Below are positions 8,360 to 16,943 of a DNA stretch of 40,978 nt, one piece after another (position 1 is the stretch's first letter; every line of letters starts with the position of its first letter). The stretch is taken from NCBI GenBank assembly GCA_015064095.1, contig SVSW01000010.1, forward strand, positions 1 through 40,978. Reading direction: 5' to 3'. Below the pieces are notes generated by a model, which saw only the letters and a program-made list of their open reading frames with translations, did no database searches and was not told the DNA's origin. The translations under genes and the position numbers were made by a program. This DNA is from Oscillospiraceae bacterium (GTDB taxonomy: Bacteria > Bacillota > Clostridia > Oscillospirales > CAG-272).

Positions 8360-9751
8360 ATGGGATTTTTTGATACGGTTGCGGCGGTTTCAACGCCGCG
8401 TGGATTTGGCGGCATTGCCGTAATACGAATATCGGGCGATAAAGCCGTTGAGATCGCCGAGCGAATGTTTGTACCGTTCGAAAAAAAGCTTTCCGACGTC
8501 GAGGCAAACCGAGCGGTCTACGGAAAGATTTATTTGAGTGAGACTGACGGCAAAAAAAGAGAGATCGACGACGGTCTGGCGGTCGTTTTTCGCGCGCCCC
8601 ACTCGTTTACGGGTGAGGATACTGTTGAGATCAGCTGCCACGGCGGCGTGCTTATAACCGACACGGTGCTTCGCGCGGCGTTCGCCGCAGGTGCAAAAGC
8701 GGCAGGCGCAGGGGAGTTTACTCGGCGCGCCTTCGTAAACGGTAAGCTTGCTTTGACGGAAGCGGAGGCTCTTTCCTCGCTTTTAACCGCGGCGACCGAC
8801 GATCAGTTGAAGCTCGCTCGCGCAGGTGCATCGGGCACGCTTTCACGAGGCATCTCAAAAATATATGAAGATCTGCTCTCGGTCAGCACCGCGATCCGCG
8901 CAAAGATAGATTTTCCCGACGAGGATCTTTCGGAGCTTTCGGACGAGGATATCGAGCGCGGAATAAAAACCGCACTAAAAGATGCAAAAAAGCTCGAGGC
9001 AACGTATAAAACGGGACGCGCCGTGGCGATCGGGATACCGACCGTTATATGCGGACGTACAAACGCCGGAAAGAGCTCGCTTTACAATAGGCTCGTCGGG
9101 GACGATGCGGCGATCGTCACTGACATAGCGGGAACGACACGCGATATAATAAGTGAAACGGTTTCGTTCGGCGGCGTGACCCTAAAGCTGTTCGACACCG
9201 CAGGACTGCGCGAAACAGACGATAAGGTCGAAAGGATCGGCGTTGAAAGAGCAAAGGATGCAATAAGAAAAGCCGAGCTGATCATAGCCGTTTTTGACGG
9301 CTCTGCCGAACTCGGCGAAGATGACCTGAATAGTATTAGTGAAATCGAAAATTCCGGAGCCGCCGTGGTCGCCGTGATCAACAAAAGCGATCTTGGTCAA
9401 CACCGCGACACGGATAAGATAAAAAAGAAATTCAAAAACACGGTCGTGCTTTCGACCGCCACGGGCGAAGGAATCGATAGTCTTTCCGAAAAGATCAGGT
9501 CGCTGTATTTTGACGGCGAGATAGATCTTTCGTGCGATGCTGTCGTAACTAACGAAAGACAGCACGCCGCTTTGGTTCTCACGTCCGATCACTTGCGTTC
9601 GGCACAGGAAGCGCTGGAGCTTTCCGTTCCCGTTGACGCCGTGTGCTCTGATATCGAGCGCGCCATGTCGGCACTTGCCGGAATTGACGGACGGGAGGTC
9701 GGCGAGGACATCGTTGCGTCCGTTTTCTCAAAATTCTGCGTGGGAAAATAA
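8360..9751 (+). CDS. mnmE: tRNA uridine-5-carboxymethylaminomethyl modification GTPase
   Basis: A 463-residue GTPase that, with MnmG, modifies U34 of certain tRNAs. It has the N-terminal folate-binding domain (GRGFGGIAVIRISG-like start, CHGG), a G domain with P-loop GRTNAGKSS near residue 230, TDIAGTTRD, DTAGLRETDD and NKSD, and the C-terminal FCVGK, the catalytic cysteine motif C-[ILV]-G-K. The partner mnmG is not in this window. The start at 8360 is chosen for AAGGAT just upstream; a longer frame overlaps ligA by 41 bases. Confidence 0.97.
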   Translation: MGFFDTVAAVSTPRGFGGIAVIRISGDKAVEIAERMFVPFEKKLSDVEANRAVYGKIYLSETDGKKREIDDGLAVVFRAPHSFTGEDTVEISCHGGVLITDTVLRAAFAAGAKAAGAGEFTRRAFVNGKLALTEAEALSSLLTAATDDQLKLARAGASGTLSRGISKIYEDLLSVSTAIRAKIDFPDEDLSELSDEDIERGIKTALKDAKKLEATYKTGRAVAIGIPTVICGRTNAGKSSLYNRLVGDDAAIVTDIAGTTRDIISETVSFGGVTLKLFDTAGLRETDDKVERIGVERAKDAIRKAELIIAVFDGSAELGEDDLNSISEIENSGAAVVAVINKSDLGQHRDTDKIKKKFKNTVVLSTATGEGIDSLSEKIRSLYFDGEIDLSCDAVVTNERQHAALVLTSDHLRSAQEALELSVPVDAVCSDIERAMSALAGIDGREVGEDIVASVFSKFCVGK

Positions 9752-9776
9752 AGAAATCAATAATACTATTAGTTAA

Positions 9777-9887
9777 TCAAGACAATTTTCTGCGCTCGCG
9801 AATCGCGCGGGGAGAAAGGCCGGAAATAAAAAGTGCGGTCATAAAGCTTAGAAAGAAAAAGTAGCCTTTGAATTTGGGTGTGAACAT
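9777..9887 (-). CDS. Putative 36-residue single-pass membrane peptide
   Basis: A short open frame with a strong ribosome binding site: TGGAGGATATTTT directly before ATG on the minus strand. The product is MFTPKFKGYFFFLSFMTALF followed by ISGLSPRAIRERRKLS. It has a hydrophobic helix at residues 8-24 and a very basic tail, so it should insert with the tail in the cytosol or be a membrane-active peptide. It is divergent from a LytTR response regulator, and the 12-bp palindrome TACGCGCGCGTA lies between them. Small peptides next to LytTR regulators can be signals or targets, but no processing or export gene is adjacent. Coding status rests on the RBS and composition only. Confidence 0.55.
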   Translation of the reverse strand: MFTPKFKGYFFFLSFMTALFISGLSPRAIRERRKLS

Positions 9888-9919
9888 AAAATATCCTCCA
9901 AAACTATTTTATGCTCACG

Positions 9920-9931
9920 TACGCGCGCGTA
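9920..9931. promoter_or_regulatory. 12-bp palindrome between the micro-ORF and the LytTR gene
   Basis: TACGCGCGCGTA is perfectly self-complementary and GC-rich within an AT-rich divergent intergenic region. It lies just before a possible -10 (TATACT, 9930-9935) of the LytTR gene. It could be an operator; the binding factor is unknown. Confidence 0.4.
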
Positions 9932-9961
9932 TACTATATAAAATAAGGAAGGAAAACAGCC

Positions 9962-10663
9962 ATGATGACAGTAGCCGTCTGCGATGACAGCATGTATGCA
10001 CAGCTTTTGGTCAATGAAATAAAGGAACTTGCGGCGGAATCGGAGGTCGAGGCTTCGGTGGAGCTTTTTCGTAGCTTTGCATTCCTGACAGCAGCGATGA
10101 AAACAAAAAAATACGATCTTTTGGTGCTTGAAACGTCTTTGCGCGGTGTAAACGGTATAGATTATGCAAGAAATCTGCGCCTTTCGCGCGTTGATTCCGA
10201 TATAATCTTCGTCAGCCCCTCGGAAAAGGACGCGTTGCCGGCTTACAGCGCCTTCCCGATCGGATATATCTTAAAACCCTTCCGACGCAAGCATTTCAGG
10301 CCCGCATTTCGCCGCGCGGCAGAAAAATTTGCAAAAAAACGTACCATTATATTAAGAGATCTCAACGGAGTTAAGCTGACTTTTCCCGTTGACGAGCTGC
10401 TTTACATAGAGGTTATAGGCAACGAGCTTGGTATACATACGAGAACGGGACAGGCAAAATGCATAGGATCGCTCGCCGAAACATATCTTGCACTGCCGGA
10501 AAAGCAGTTTTATCGCTCCCACAGGAGCTTTATCGTCAATATGAACTACGTAACAAAGTGCGCAAAGTATTATTTCGTCATGGAGAACGGCGATAAGGTC
10601 ACGATAGCGAAAAACCGTTATTCCGAGGCAAAGGGGACACTGATGAAATTTGCCTCTATATAA
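9962..10663 (+). CDS. LytTR-family response regulator with Glu in place of the phospho-acceptor Asp
   Basis: A 233-residue regulator. Residues 3-115 form a receiver domain with the acidic pocket D8-D9 and the conserved K105 in ILKPF. The segment LLVLETSLRGVNGI shows E57 where the phospho-accepting Asp is expected. Glu at this site often mimics the phosphorylated state, so activity may not need a kinase, and no histidine kinase gene is adjacent. Residues ~128-230 are a LytTR DNA-binding domain (DELLYIEV, FYRSHRSFIVNM). Start supported by AAGGAAGG. The downstream giant gene is preceded by two repeats matching the LytTR site, so it is the likely target. Confidence 0.9.
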   Translation: MMTVAVCDDSMYAQLLVNEIKELAAESEVEASVELFRSFAFLTAAMKTKKYDLLVLETSLRGVNGIDYARNLRLSRVDSDIIFVSPSEKDALPAYSAFPIGYILKPFRRKHFRPAFRRAAEKFAKKRTIILRDLNGVKLTFPVDELLYIEVIGNELGIHTRTGQAKCIGSLAETYLALPEKQFYRSHRSFIVNMNYVTKCAKYYFVMENGDKVTIAKNRYSEAKGTLMKFASI

Positions 10664-10673
10664 ATTAGGAAAG

Positions 10674-10703
10674 AAATCGGGGGAGATTTTCCCCGATTTT
10701 TTT
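10674..10703 (+). terminator. Terminator after the LytTR regulator
   Basis: Hairpin AAATCGGGG-GAGATTTT-CCCCGATTT followed by Ts. It separates the regulator from the giant gene, which has its own promoter. Confidence 0.88.
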
Positions 10704-10792
10704 ATTTTTGCGAAAAAGTTGTCGGTAATCGGGGCGAATTGGAGATATATATCACATAAATCGGAAAAAATCGGAAAAAGAGGAAAACAGGC

Positions 10793-10820
10793 GACCCGTT
10801 TATCGTAAATAAGACCCGTT
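10793..10820 (+). promoter_or_regulatory. LytTR-type direct repeats upstream of the giant exported protein gene
   Basis: GACCCGTT occurs at 10793-10800 and again at 10813-10820, exactly 20 bp apart. Each copy (CCCGTTTA and CCCGTTCG) fits the general LytTR half-site [AC]C[AC]GTTN[AG]. The second ends 12 bases before the -35, where an activator would touch RNA polymerase. The next gene upstream encodes a LytTR protein. The repeat is seen; binding is inferred. Confidence 0.65.
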
Positions 10821-10832
10821 CGTAAAAAACTG

Positions 10833-10861
10833 TTGAAAAAATATATCCATAGGTGTAAAAT
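10833..10861 (+). promoter_or_regulatory. Promoter of the giant exported protein gene
   Basis: -35 TTGAAA (10833-10838), 17-bp spacer, -10 TAAAAT (10856-10861). The leader is about 27 bases and carries GGAGGG eight bases before the ATG. Confidence 0.7.
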
Positions 10862-10894
10862 GGTAGCACAAATCTTTTATTGGAGGGTTAATTA

Positions 10895-13800
10895 ATGTTA
10901 ATGACCACTAAAAACGGGAAGGCAATAACAAGAGCTTTAGCTCTCGTTATGTGTGTGCTTATGCTCCTTGCATTTGGCACTGCCTGCACCGATGAAAACG
11001 CAGTTAAACTGGCTGAAGCTGCGAATACTGCTGCCGAAGAGGCCGAAGCACAGGCTTTGAAGGCAAACCAGGCCGCACTTGACGCTGCCAATAGCGCAAA
11101 AGACGCTATGGATAAGGCTCTTGCTGCAGAGACGCTCGCAGGCACAAAGCTTACAGAGAAGCAGGTTACCGACGCTATTACAAAGGCGCTCGAAGCATAT
11201 GCTAAGGCTGCCGATGTTGCAACCAAGGTTGACCTTGAGGCAGTTAAGTCAGCTGTCGCAAAGCTTCTGACAGAGGACGCTATCAAGGCACTTATCGCCG
11301 CAGGTGACGATGCTGCCGTAGCTGCTGTTAAGGCAGAGATCAGCGAGGACATCGAAGAGATCCTCGAGGACTATGCCACAGCTGCGCAGGTACAGGCTCT
11401 TGCCGACGATATAGCTGCTAATTATAACACCAAGGCAGAGATCACAACTGCTCTTGCAGACTATTTCAAGACGGCTGATGCCACAGCTCTCAAAACAGAG
11501 CTTACCGGCCTCATCTCTGCAAACACTTCCGATATCGATTTCCTTGTCGCAAAAGTTGACGCTAACAAGACCGCAGCTGATGAACTCAAAGCAGCGATCG
11601 GCACTCTCACAAAGGGAGTATTTGATGACTTCGCAGAGGCCACCAATGACGCTATTGACGGCATAAACGACACTCTTGCCGAGCAGGCACAGCTCAAGGA
11701 GTATGCTTTTGACAAGCTTACCGAGATCCTTGAGGCGAAGGCAGATATCATTTCCGAGATAAGAGGCGACGCTAAGTTCTATACAGCTAACGCATACGAC
11801 GCAGTTGTCGAGGCATATGACAGAGCTCTTGTCAGAATCCTCACCGCTGCCGACAAAGCAGCTGTTGACACTGCCGCAGTGACCTTCGCAGCGGACCTTG
11901 CTGCTTGCCCCACGATCGAAAAGGATTTCTATGATCTCTACCTTGAGCTCATCGCAGACGACCTTGTTATCGATCTCGTCGTTCCCTCCGAAAATATTAA
12001 CCTTATAGATGGCGATGCAGAGGCTGTAAGAGAGACCCTCGACGCTATCACTGATCTTCTCGGAGATGCAAACTTCGTGAAGAATCACCCCAACGCATTC
12101 ACAGCATATGTGTATGCAGAGGGTCAGACGATCAACCTTCAGGCTAAGTACACAGAGCTTGAAGCCGAGATAACTGCTCTCGAGGCTGCTTGGGTTGCTG
12201 CCGAGTCTGTCAACAGCCTTATCAACAGCCTTGACGACACGTACGGCTTCAATGCCGCCGGTACCGTCACCGCAGGTACGATCGCAACATACGATAAAAA
12301 AGCAGCTCTCATTACCAGCTTGGAAACAACAGGTGCTGCTATCGAAGGCTGGATATCCACCTACTTTGCCGATGATACTGACAACGTCAATATCGACCGT
12401 ATGCTCTACAACAGATATGTAAATATCAGCGATAAAGTAGACGACGGAAAGCTTAACACAGCTAATGACCTTCTCAACAAGTTCCTTAGCCTTGAGAATT
12501 ACGACAACTACATCGAGGCGCTCCTTGGCGACGGCACAGATGCTCTTACCAACTGGAACGCAGGTGTTGGCGGATACATACTCATTAACAACACCGTTGA
12601 GCCCGCATTTGCCGACAGCGCGCTGACAGAGATCGAGGCTATCAACAACCTCAAGGCTCTCTACGATGCAGATCAGGCAATCTACGCTTTCCAGAATCTG
12701 GCAGGCGCAACAGATGATATGTATGCATATCTTGTTTCTGCAAGCGAGTATGCAGCATATGCAAAGGATCGTCAGGATATCCTCATTCCTGCGGAAGGCA
12801 CAAGCGCCCTTGCAACCGCACTTGAAAACCTTGTTGCTCTCCACAACGGAACAAATTACCTCTCCTATACAGACGTTACGGCTGCTACAAATGTTAACAA
12901 GTTTGACATTGCAGAAAATGCATACGATGCATGGTATGTAACATCTACCGGCGGAGTAGAGCTCAAGCTCGAGACCGTTAAGGATATACTCAACAAGTAC
13001 GATGCAGACATCATTGCAGAGCTCAAGGCAGTTGACGCTCGCCGCGATGTTCTCAAAGCTGCTAAGTTCTATGCAGATGCTATAAACGAAGGCAATGCAG
13101 CATATGCATTCCCGGCAGACACTGCTGAAACCGTATATGCCTTTACGTCCGTAGCTCTCGGTTCGGTATACGATCCCGATATGACGTACTACACGCTCGT
13201 AGCCGGCGGCGATACCACAAATTATAGCGACTACGTAAGATTTACCGGTACAGTTCTTGACCCCGCAACTCAGTACTACACCGCTACCACCATTGATCTC
13301 GGTATTAACGATTTCGCCGATGCAGCGGCTATTGAGTACTATCACATCATTGATATCAGACTTATCCAGACTCTCGTAGCTGATTGGGCAGAGAGATTTG
13401 AGATTCCCGCAGAGGGCGAGACCGGTTACGTTGCAGCTAACTACGAGCTCATCAACCATGACGAGCTTGCCGATGCTTACAACGTTGCAAAGGGTCTGGT
13501 CAACGATATACTTAACAACGAAAAGACCGTTGCATTTGCTAATACTCTCAGAGCATTCTACAACTCGATTTCTAACGGAACAGGCGGATACGATTACTCG
13601 ACTCTCTACGGTTACACGATCCTTGCCGATACCATCGCTGCATGCAACGATTGGTACATCGAGCTTGGCATAACCAAGACCGTTGGAATTACCGAATTTG
13701 AGGCTCTCGGTCTCGATACCACCATCGGTAACCTCCTTGAGATCAAGACCAACAAGTACGAAGGCGTAGACGGAACTTACACCAAGGCAGTTGCCGCATT

Positions 13801-15433
13801 CAACGAGTCGCTCTACACCGCATTTGCTGTCGGAACGTTCGACCTTGATGCATACGAACCCACTATCTATGATAAGTACGTACGCGATGCATACGAGAAC
13901 GCAAAGGCTTGGGTCGAAGAGTATCTCGACGACAGAGGCTTTGAGTTCACAGACGCAAGCGGAACACCGCGCTACATCAACTCTATCGGTCTCCTTACCG
14001 ATGGCGTATACAAGAATGTTTGCGACGCATACGAGAAGTACAACAACTACATTACCACCAAGGCTCTTGCAGACCTCAACATGATCATCGACGGTGACGG
14101 CGAGACAGTTAAGGGCTATAAGGACTTCATGAACGGAAGCGATTGGGCTATCAACATTATAACCGACAGAGCTGATATCGACGCTATCATGGCTAAGGTC
14201 ACAGCTTGGACCGATGCTTATGTTGATGCTGGTGCAACCGCAACCGATGCAGACGAAAGAGTTGCAGATTACGCAACCGAATTCGCAAATGTAGCTGCTC
14301 TTGATGCAGAGTACGCGGCTATCTACGCTGCCGTTGAGGCTGCGTACACGGCTAACTTGGCAGACCTTGTTACCAATATAGGCGCAGGCTACACGACCGA
14401 CCTTTACAGCATGATCCACACCGATGATGCTCTCTACATCGCACGCAACACCTACGATACCATTATCTGGGCTGCTCTTGACAACGCAAGCATCGTCAAG
14501 ACTCAGGCAGCATATGCAACAGTAAACGATGGATCCGATGCTCTCCTTAAGAATCTCAAGGCAGCTATCGTTGCAATCGAGGCTCTGGAGGCTGAGGTTA
14601 CCGCCAACAAGACCGACAGAAACAATGCAGGTGCAGCATTCGTTGCAAACGTTGCAGATAAGATCGGTGCGAACACCAATGGCATCGGAACCAATGACGT
14701 TGCAAATCTCGCAGCTCTCCGCGCAGAGTACAACGATTGGAAGAACGGCACAGCAACACTCCTCGGCGGAGCAGTTGATACAACCGCAACCGATACTTAC
14801 TACAACCTTGCAGATATCGTCGCAGCAGAGGCTCTCCTCACGGAAGCTGAAGGAAAGCTCGGACTTATCGCAGACGCTCTTGACGAAGTTCTTGCTAAGT
14901 ACGCAGCTCTCGTTGCACTTGATGCTAAGACTCCCGATAAGGCAATCGTAGCCGGTGACGCAGCAGGTCTTGCTGAATGGAAGGCTGCAGCAGAGGCTCT
15001 CAACGACGCTGTTGAGGCATACAAGGCTCTCAATCCCGACGGCTTCACCGCTGATGCTATCAACGTTGTAACCATCGACGAAGACACCAAGATCGACGCA
15101 GCTCAGATCGAAAAGATCTACACCTACCGTGCTCTCTACAACTCGATCGCTGCTTTCGAGCGCGCACAGGCTGTATACAGCGAGTACGAGGCATATGCAG
15201 TTGCTTCTAAGGTCAATTCGCTCAAGGCTGTCAGAGACACAATGATCCAGATCATTGTTGATGCAGCTGCAAGTGAGGCACATGAAGCTTACGACACCGC
15301 TGTTGAGGTCAACAAGGTTGAGTCCGTTCTCCGCGCACAGATGTCTGCGGTTATCGCAGCTACCGGCGAGTTCGTTATCCCGTCTTACGACGATACGAAG
15401 GACGACCTTGATAACTGGGGTCCCAACCCGTAA
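10895..15433 (+). CDS. Giant (1512-residue) exported Ala/Asp-rich surface protein, possible lipoprotein
   Basis: No known family was recognised. Residues 1-30 are a signal peptide with a hydrophobic core LALVMCVLMLLAFG; GTAC ends at C31, which could be a lipid-modified cysteine, though Gly at -3 is a poor lipobox and cleavage by signal peptidase I after A30 is also possible. Residues 33-130 are Ala/Glu/Lys heptads likely to form a coiled coil. Tail-fibre-like repeats begin at Y102, Y160, Y177 and Y190. The rest is helical, acidic and rich in Tyr, Asn and Ala; DP-x(3)-YYT occurs twice (758-767, 787-796). There is no sortase motif or S-layer domain; the end is DNWGPNP. AAG, AAC and CTC codons dominate, as in the rpl genes, suggesting very high expression. 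LytTR-type repeats precede it. Confidence 0.85.
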   Translation: MLMTTKNGKAITRALALVMCVLMLLAFGTACTDENAVKLAEAANTAAEEAEAQALKANQAALDAANSAKDAMDKALAAETLAGTKLTEKQVTDAITKALEAYAKAADVATKVDLEAVKSAVAKLLTEDAIKALIAAGDDAAVAAVKAEISEDIEEILEDYATAAQVQALADDIAANYNTKAEITTALADYFKTADATALKTELTGLISANTSDIDFLVAKVDANKTAADELKAAIGTLTKGVFDDFAEATNDAIDGINDTLAEQAQLKEYAFDKLTEILEAKADIISEIRGDAKFYTANAYDAVVEAYDRALVRILTAADKAAVDTAAVTFAADLAACPTIEKDFYDLYLELIADDLVIDLVVPSENINLIDGDAEAVRETLDAITDLLGDANFVKNHPNAFTAYVYAEGQTINLQAKYTELEAEITALEAAWVAAESVNSLINSLDDTYGFNAAGTVTAGTIATYDKKAALITSLETTGAAIEGWISTYFADDTDNVNIDRMLYNRYVNISDKVDDGKLNTANDLLNKFLSLENYDNYIEALLGDGTDALTNWNAGVGGYILINNTVEPAFADSALTEIEAINNLKALYDADQAIYAFQNLAGATDDMYAYLVSASEYAAYAKDRQDILIPAEGTSALATALENLVALHNGTNYLSYTDVTAATNVNKFDIAENAYDAWYVTSTGGVELKLETVKDILNKYDADIIAELKAVDARRDVLKAAKFYADAINEGNAAYAFPADTAETVYAFTSVALGSVYDPDMTYYTLVAGGDTTNYSDYVRFTGTVLDPATQYYTATTIDLGINDFADAAAIEYYHIIDIRLIQTLVADWAERFEIPAEGETGYVAANYELINHDELADAYNVAKGLVNDILNNEKTVAFANTLRAFYNSISNGTGGYDYSTLYGYTILADTIAACNDWYIELGITKTVGITEFEALGLDTTIGNLLEIKTNKYEGVDGTYTKAVAAFNESLYTAFAVGTFDLDAYEPTIYDKYVRDAYENAKAWVEEYLDDRGFEFTDASGTPRYINSIGLLTDGVYKNVCDAYEKYNNYITTKALADLNMIIDGDGETVKGYKDFMNGSDWAINIITDRADIDAIMAKVTAWTDAYVDAGATATDADERVADYATEFANVAALDAEYAAIYAAVEAAYTANLADLVTNIGAGYTTDLYSMIHTDDALYIARNTYDTIIWAALDNASIVKTQAAYATVNDGSDALLKNLKAAIVAIEALEAEVTANKTDRNNAGAAFVANVADKIGANTNGIGTNDVANLAALRAEYNDWKNGTATLLGGAVDTTATDTYYNLADIVAAEALLTEAEGKLGLIADALDEVLAKYAALVALDAKTPDKAIVAGDAAGLAEWKAAAEALNDAVEAYKALNPDGFTADAINVVTIDEDTKIDAAQIEKIYTYRALYNSIAAFERAQAVYSEYEAYAVASKVNSLKAVRDTMIQIIVDAAASEAHEAYDTAVEVNKVESVLRAQMSAVIAATGEFVIPSYDDTKDDLDNWGPNP

Positions 15434-15456
15434 TTCGACTCACTAATTAAAATCCC

Positions 15457-15492
15457 AACGGGGACAGCCAAAAGGCTGTCCCCGTTTTTTTT
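15457..15492 (+). terminator. Strong terminator after the giant gene
   Basis: Perfect 13-bp hairpin AACGGGGACAGCC-AAAA-GGCTGTCCCCGTT with eight T. One of the strongest in the window, in keeping with a highly expressed gene. Confidence 0.95.
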
Positions 15493-15586
15493 GATGTAAA
15501 TATCACAAAAAAAGTCAAAAACGTTGCAAATGTCACAGAATTCGCTCAAATTTATGATATAATATAATCGTAAAGGATGTGAGGCA

Positions 15587-16246
15587 ATGAATGATCAGCT
15601 TAATGCTTTCAAGAATATAAGTCTCGAAGAAAAAGACCGTATGTTTTCTTGCTTCGGCGTGCGCCGAAAGCGATACGAGGCGGGAGAAACGATAATAACG
15701 TATTCGGGAAAATTGAACACGGTCTGCATTATGCTTCGCGGTAAGGCGGGCGGATTTTGGATCGATGATGACGGAAACTCCGCAATGCTTGAGCTTATTC
15801 AAGAGGGCGATGTGTTCGGAGACGTTTTCATGATGCCCGTTGGGCAAATGGAATATTACGTCGAGGCAACGAGCGCGTGTGAGGTCATGTTTATCGGGTA
15901 TGATAAGGTGATCCACCCCTGCAAAAATCTTTGCTGCCACCATTCGCAGCTCATAAATAATCTCTATGAGCTAACGGCGAAAAGATTACAGCAGCTTGCC
16001 CTCCGAATAAACGTGCTGACGCAAAAGAGCATCAGACGCAAGCTTGCCGCATATCTTATTTACGAAAAAAATCTTGCCGGTTCAATGAATTTCAGGCTTT
16101 CCGTGTCACTCACGGGTCTTGCGGATTACATCTGCTCCGACCGAAGCAGTTTGACGCGCGAGCTTGCTGCAATGAAGCAAGAAGGCTACCTCGACTGGCA
16201 GGGCAGAGAATTTCGGCTTTATGAGCAAATAAATAATATTTTATAA
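15587..16246 (+). CDS. Crp/Fnr-family transcriptional regulator
   Basis: A 219-residue regulator with an N-terminal cyclic-nucleotide-binding-like barrel (residues ~10-120, [12 protein letters not shown]) and a C-terminal winged helix-turn-helix ([23 protein letters not shown], from about residue 175). A cluster [10 protein letters not shown] (from about 109) might bind a metal or sense redox, but does not match the Fnr N-terminal cysteine pattern. A rubrerythrin gene follows after 17 bases, so the pair may form an oxidative-stress operon. -10 elements (TATAAT at 15558-15563 and 15563-15568) lie upstream without a clear -35, in keeping with activator control. Confidence 0.9.
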   Translation: MNDQLNAFKNISLEEKDRMFSCFGVRRKRYEAGETIITYSGKLNTVCIMLRGKAGGFWIDDDGNSAMLELIQEGDVFGDVFMMPVGQMEYYVEATSACEVMFIGYDKVIHPCKNLCCHHSQLINNLYELTAKRLQQLALRINVLTQKSIRRKLAAYLIYEKNLAGSMNFRLSVSLTGLADYICSDRSSLTRELAAMKQEGYLDWQGREFRLYEQINNIL

Positions 16247-16263
16247 ATCAAGGAGAATTAATC

Positions 16264-16818
16264 ATGAAAAAATGGAAATGCACAATTTGCGGAGAAATAG
16301 TTGAGAGCGATGTCCGTCCGGACAAATGCCCGCTTTGCAAGGCTCCCGGGGAGAAGTTCGTTGAGCTTGTTGAGACCGAAATGAACTGGGCCGCCGAGCA
16401 TGTTGTCGGCGTCGGCAAGCTGCCCGAGGTTCCGATGGAGATCGTTGAGGGTCTTCGCGCGAACTTCAACGGAGAGTGCACCGAGGTGGGTATGTATCTT
16501 GCCATGGCACGCGTTGCCGCAAGAGAGGGCTATCCCGAGATCGCGCTCTATTGGGAGAAGGCAGCATACGAGGAGGCAGAGCACGCCGCCAAGTTTGCAG
16601 AGCTTCTCGGTGAGGTCGTAACCACCTCGACCAAGAAGAACCTTGAAATGCGCGTTGCCGCTGAGAACGGCGCAACAGCCGGCAAGTTCGAGCTTGCAAA
16701 GATGGCAAAGCAGAATAATCTTGATGCTATTCACGACACCGTTCACGAGATGGCAAGAGATGAAGCTCGCCACGGACGCGCATTCGCAGGTCTGCTTGAA
16801 AGATATTTCAAGGCATAA
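16264..16818 (+). CDS. Rubrerythrin with N-terminal rubredoxin domain (reverse-rubrerythrin type)
   Basis: A 184-residue non-haem iron protein that reduces hydrogen peroxide in anaerobes. Unlike classical rubrerythrin, the rubredoxin domain comes first (C6-x2-C9 and C22-x2-C25, as KCTICG and KCPLCKAPG). The di-iron ferritin-like domain follows, with [16 protein letters not shown] and DEARHGRAF carrying the Glu/His ligands. This order is known from Clostridium reverse rubrerythrins. It uses the AAG/AAC-rich codons of highly expressed genes. AAGGAG nine bases upstream supports the start. It shares a transcript with the Crp/Fnr regulator and ends in a strong terminator. Confidence 0.94.
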   Translation: MKKWKCTICGEIVESDVRPDKCPLCKAPGEKFVELVETEMNWAAEHVVGVGKLPEVPMEIVEGLRANFNGECTEVGMYLAMARVAAREGYPEIALYWEKAAYEEAEHAAKFAELLGEVVTTSTKKNLEMRVAAENGATAGKFELAKMAKQNNLDAIHDTVHEMARDEARHGRAFAGLLERYFKA

Positions 16819-16833
16819 TAAACATAAGGATCA

Positions 16834-16866
16834 TAAAGACCACCGAATAAAATTCGGTGGTCTTTA
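16834..16866 (+). terminator. Terminator after rubrerythrin
   Basis: Perfect 15-bp hairpin TAAAGACCACCGAAT-AAA-ATTCGGTGGTCTTTA. Confidence 0.9.
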
Positions 16867-16880
16867 ACTGTAAATTTGTA

Positions 16881-16909
16881 TTGATAAATTTTTGAGTGTA
16901 TGGTATAAT
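16881..16909 (+). promoter_or_regulatory. Promoter of the HAD hydrolase gene
   Basis: -35 TTGATA (16881-16886), 17-bp spacer, perfect -10 TATAAT (16904-16909). Confidence 0.78.
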
Positions 16910-16943
16910 ATGGCGAAGTGAATATGCAAGGAGATATGTTGAA

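Noticed and set aside
11249..15283. A 1344-codon open frame on the minus strand, antisense to the giant surface protein gene
   Set aside because: It is a by-product of strong codon bias on the plus strand. The product is rich in Cys and Val with no domain, and there is no ribosome binding site or promoter. The plus frame has a signal peptide, RBS, promoter and terminator.
15491..15506. TTGAT-N6-ATCAC, Fnr/Crp-like inverted repeat before the Crp/Fnr gene
   Set aside because: It begins in the T tract of the preceding terminator, has the wrong spacer for Fnr and only partial symmetry; it is probably chance in AT-rich DNA.
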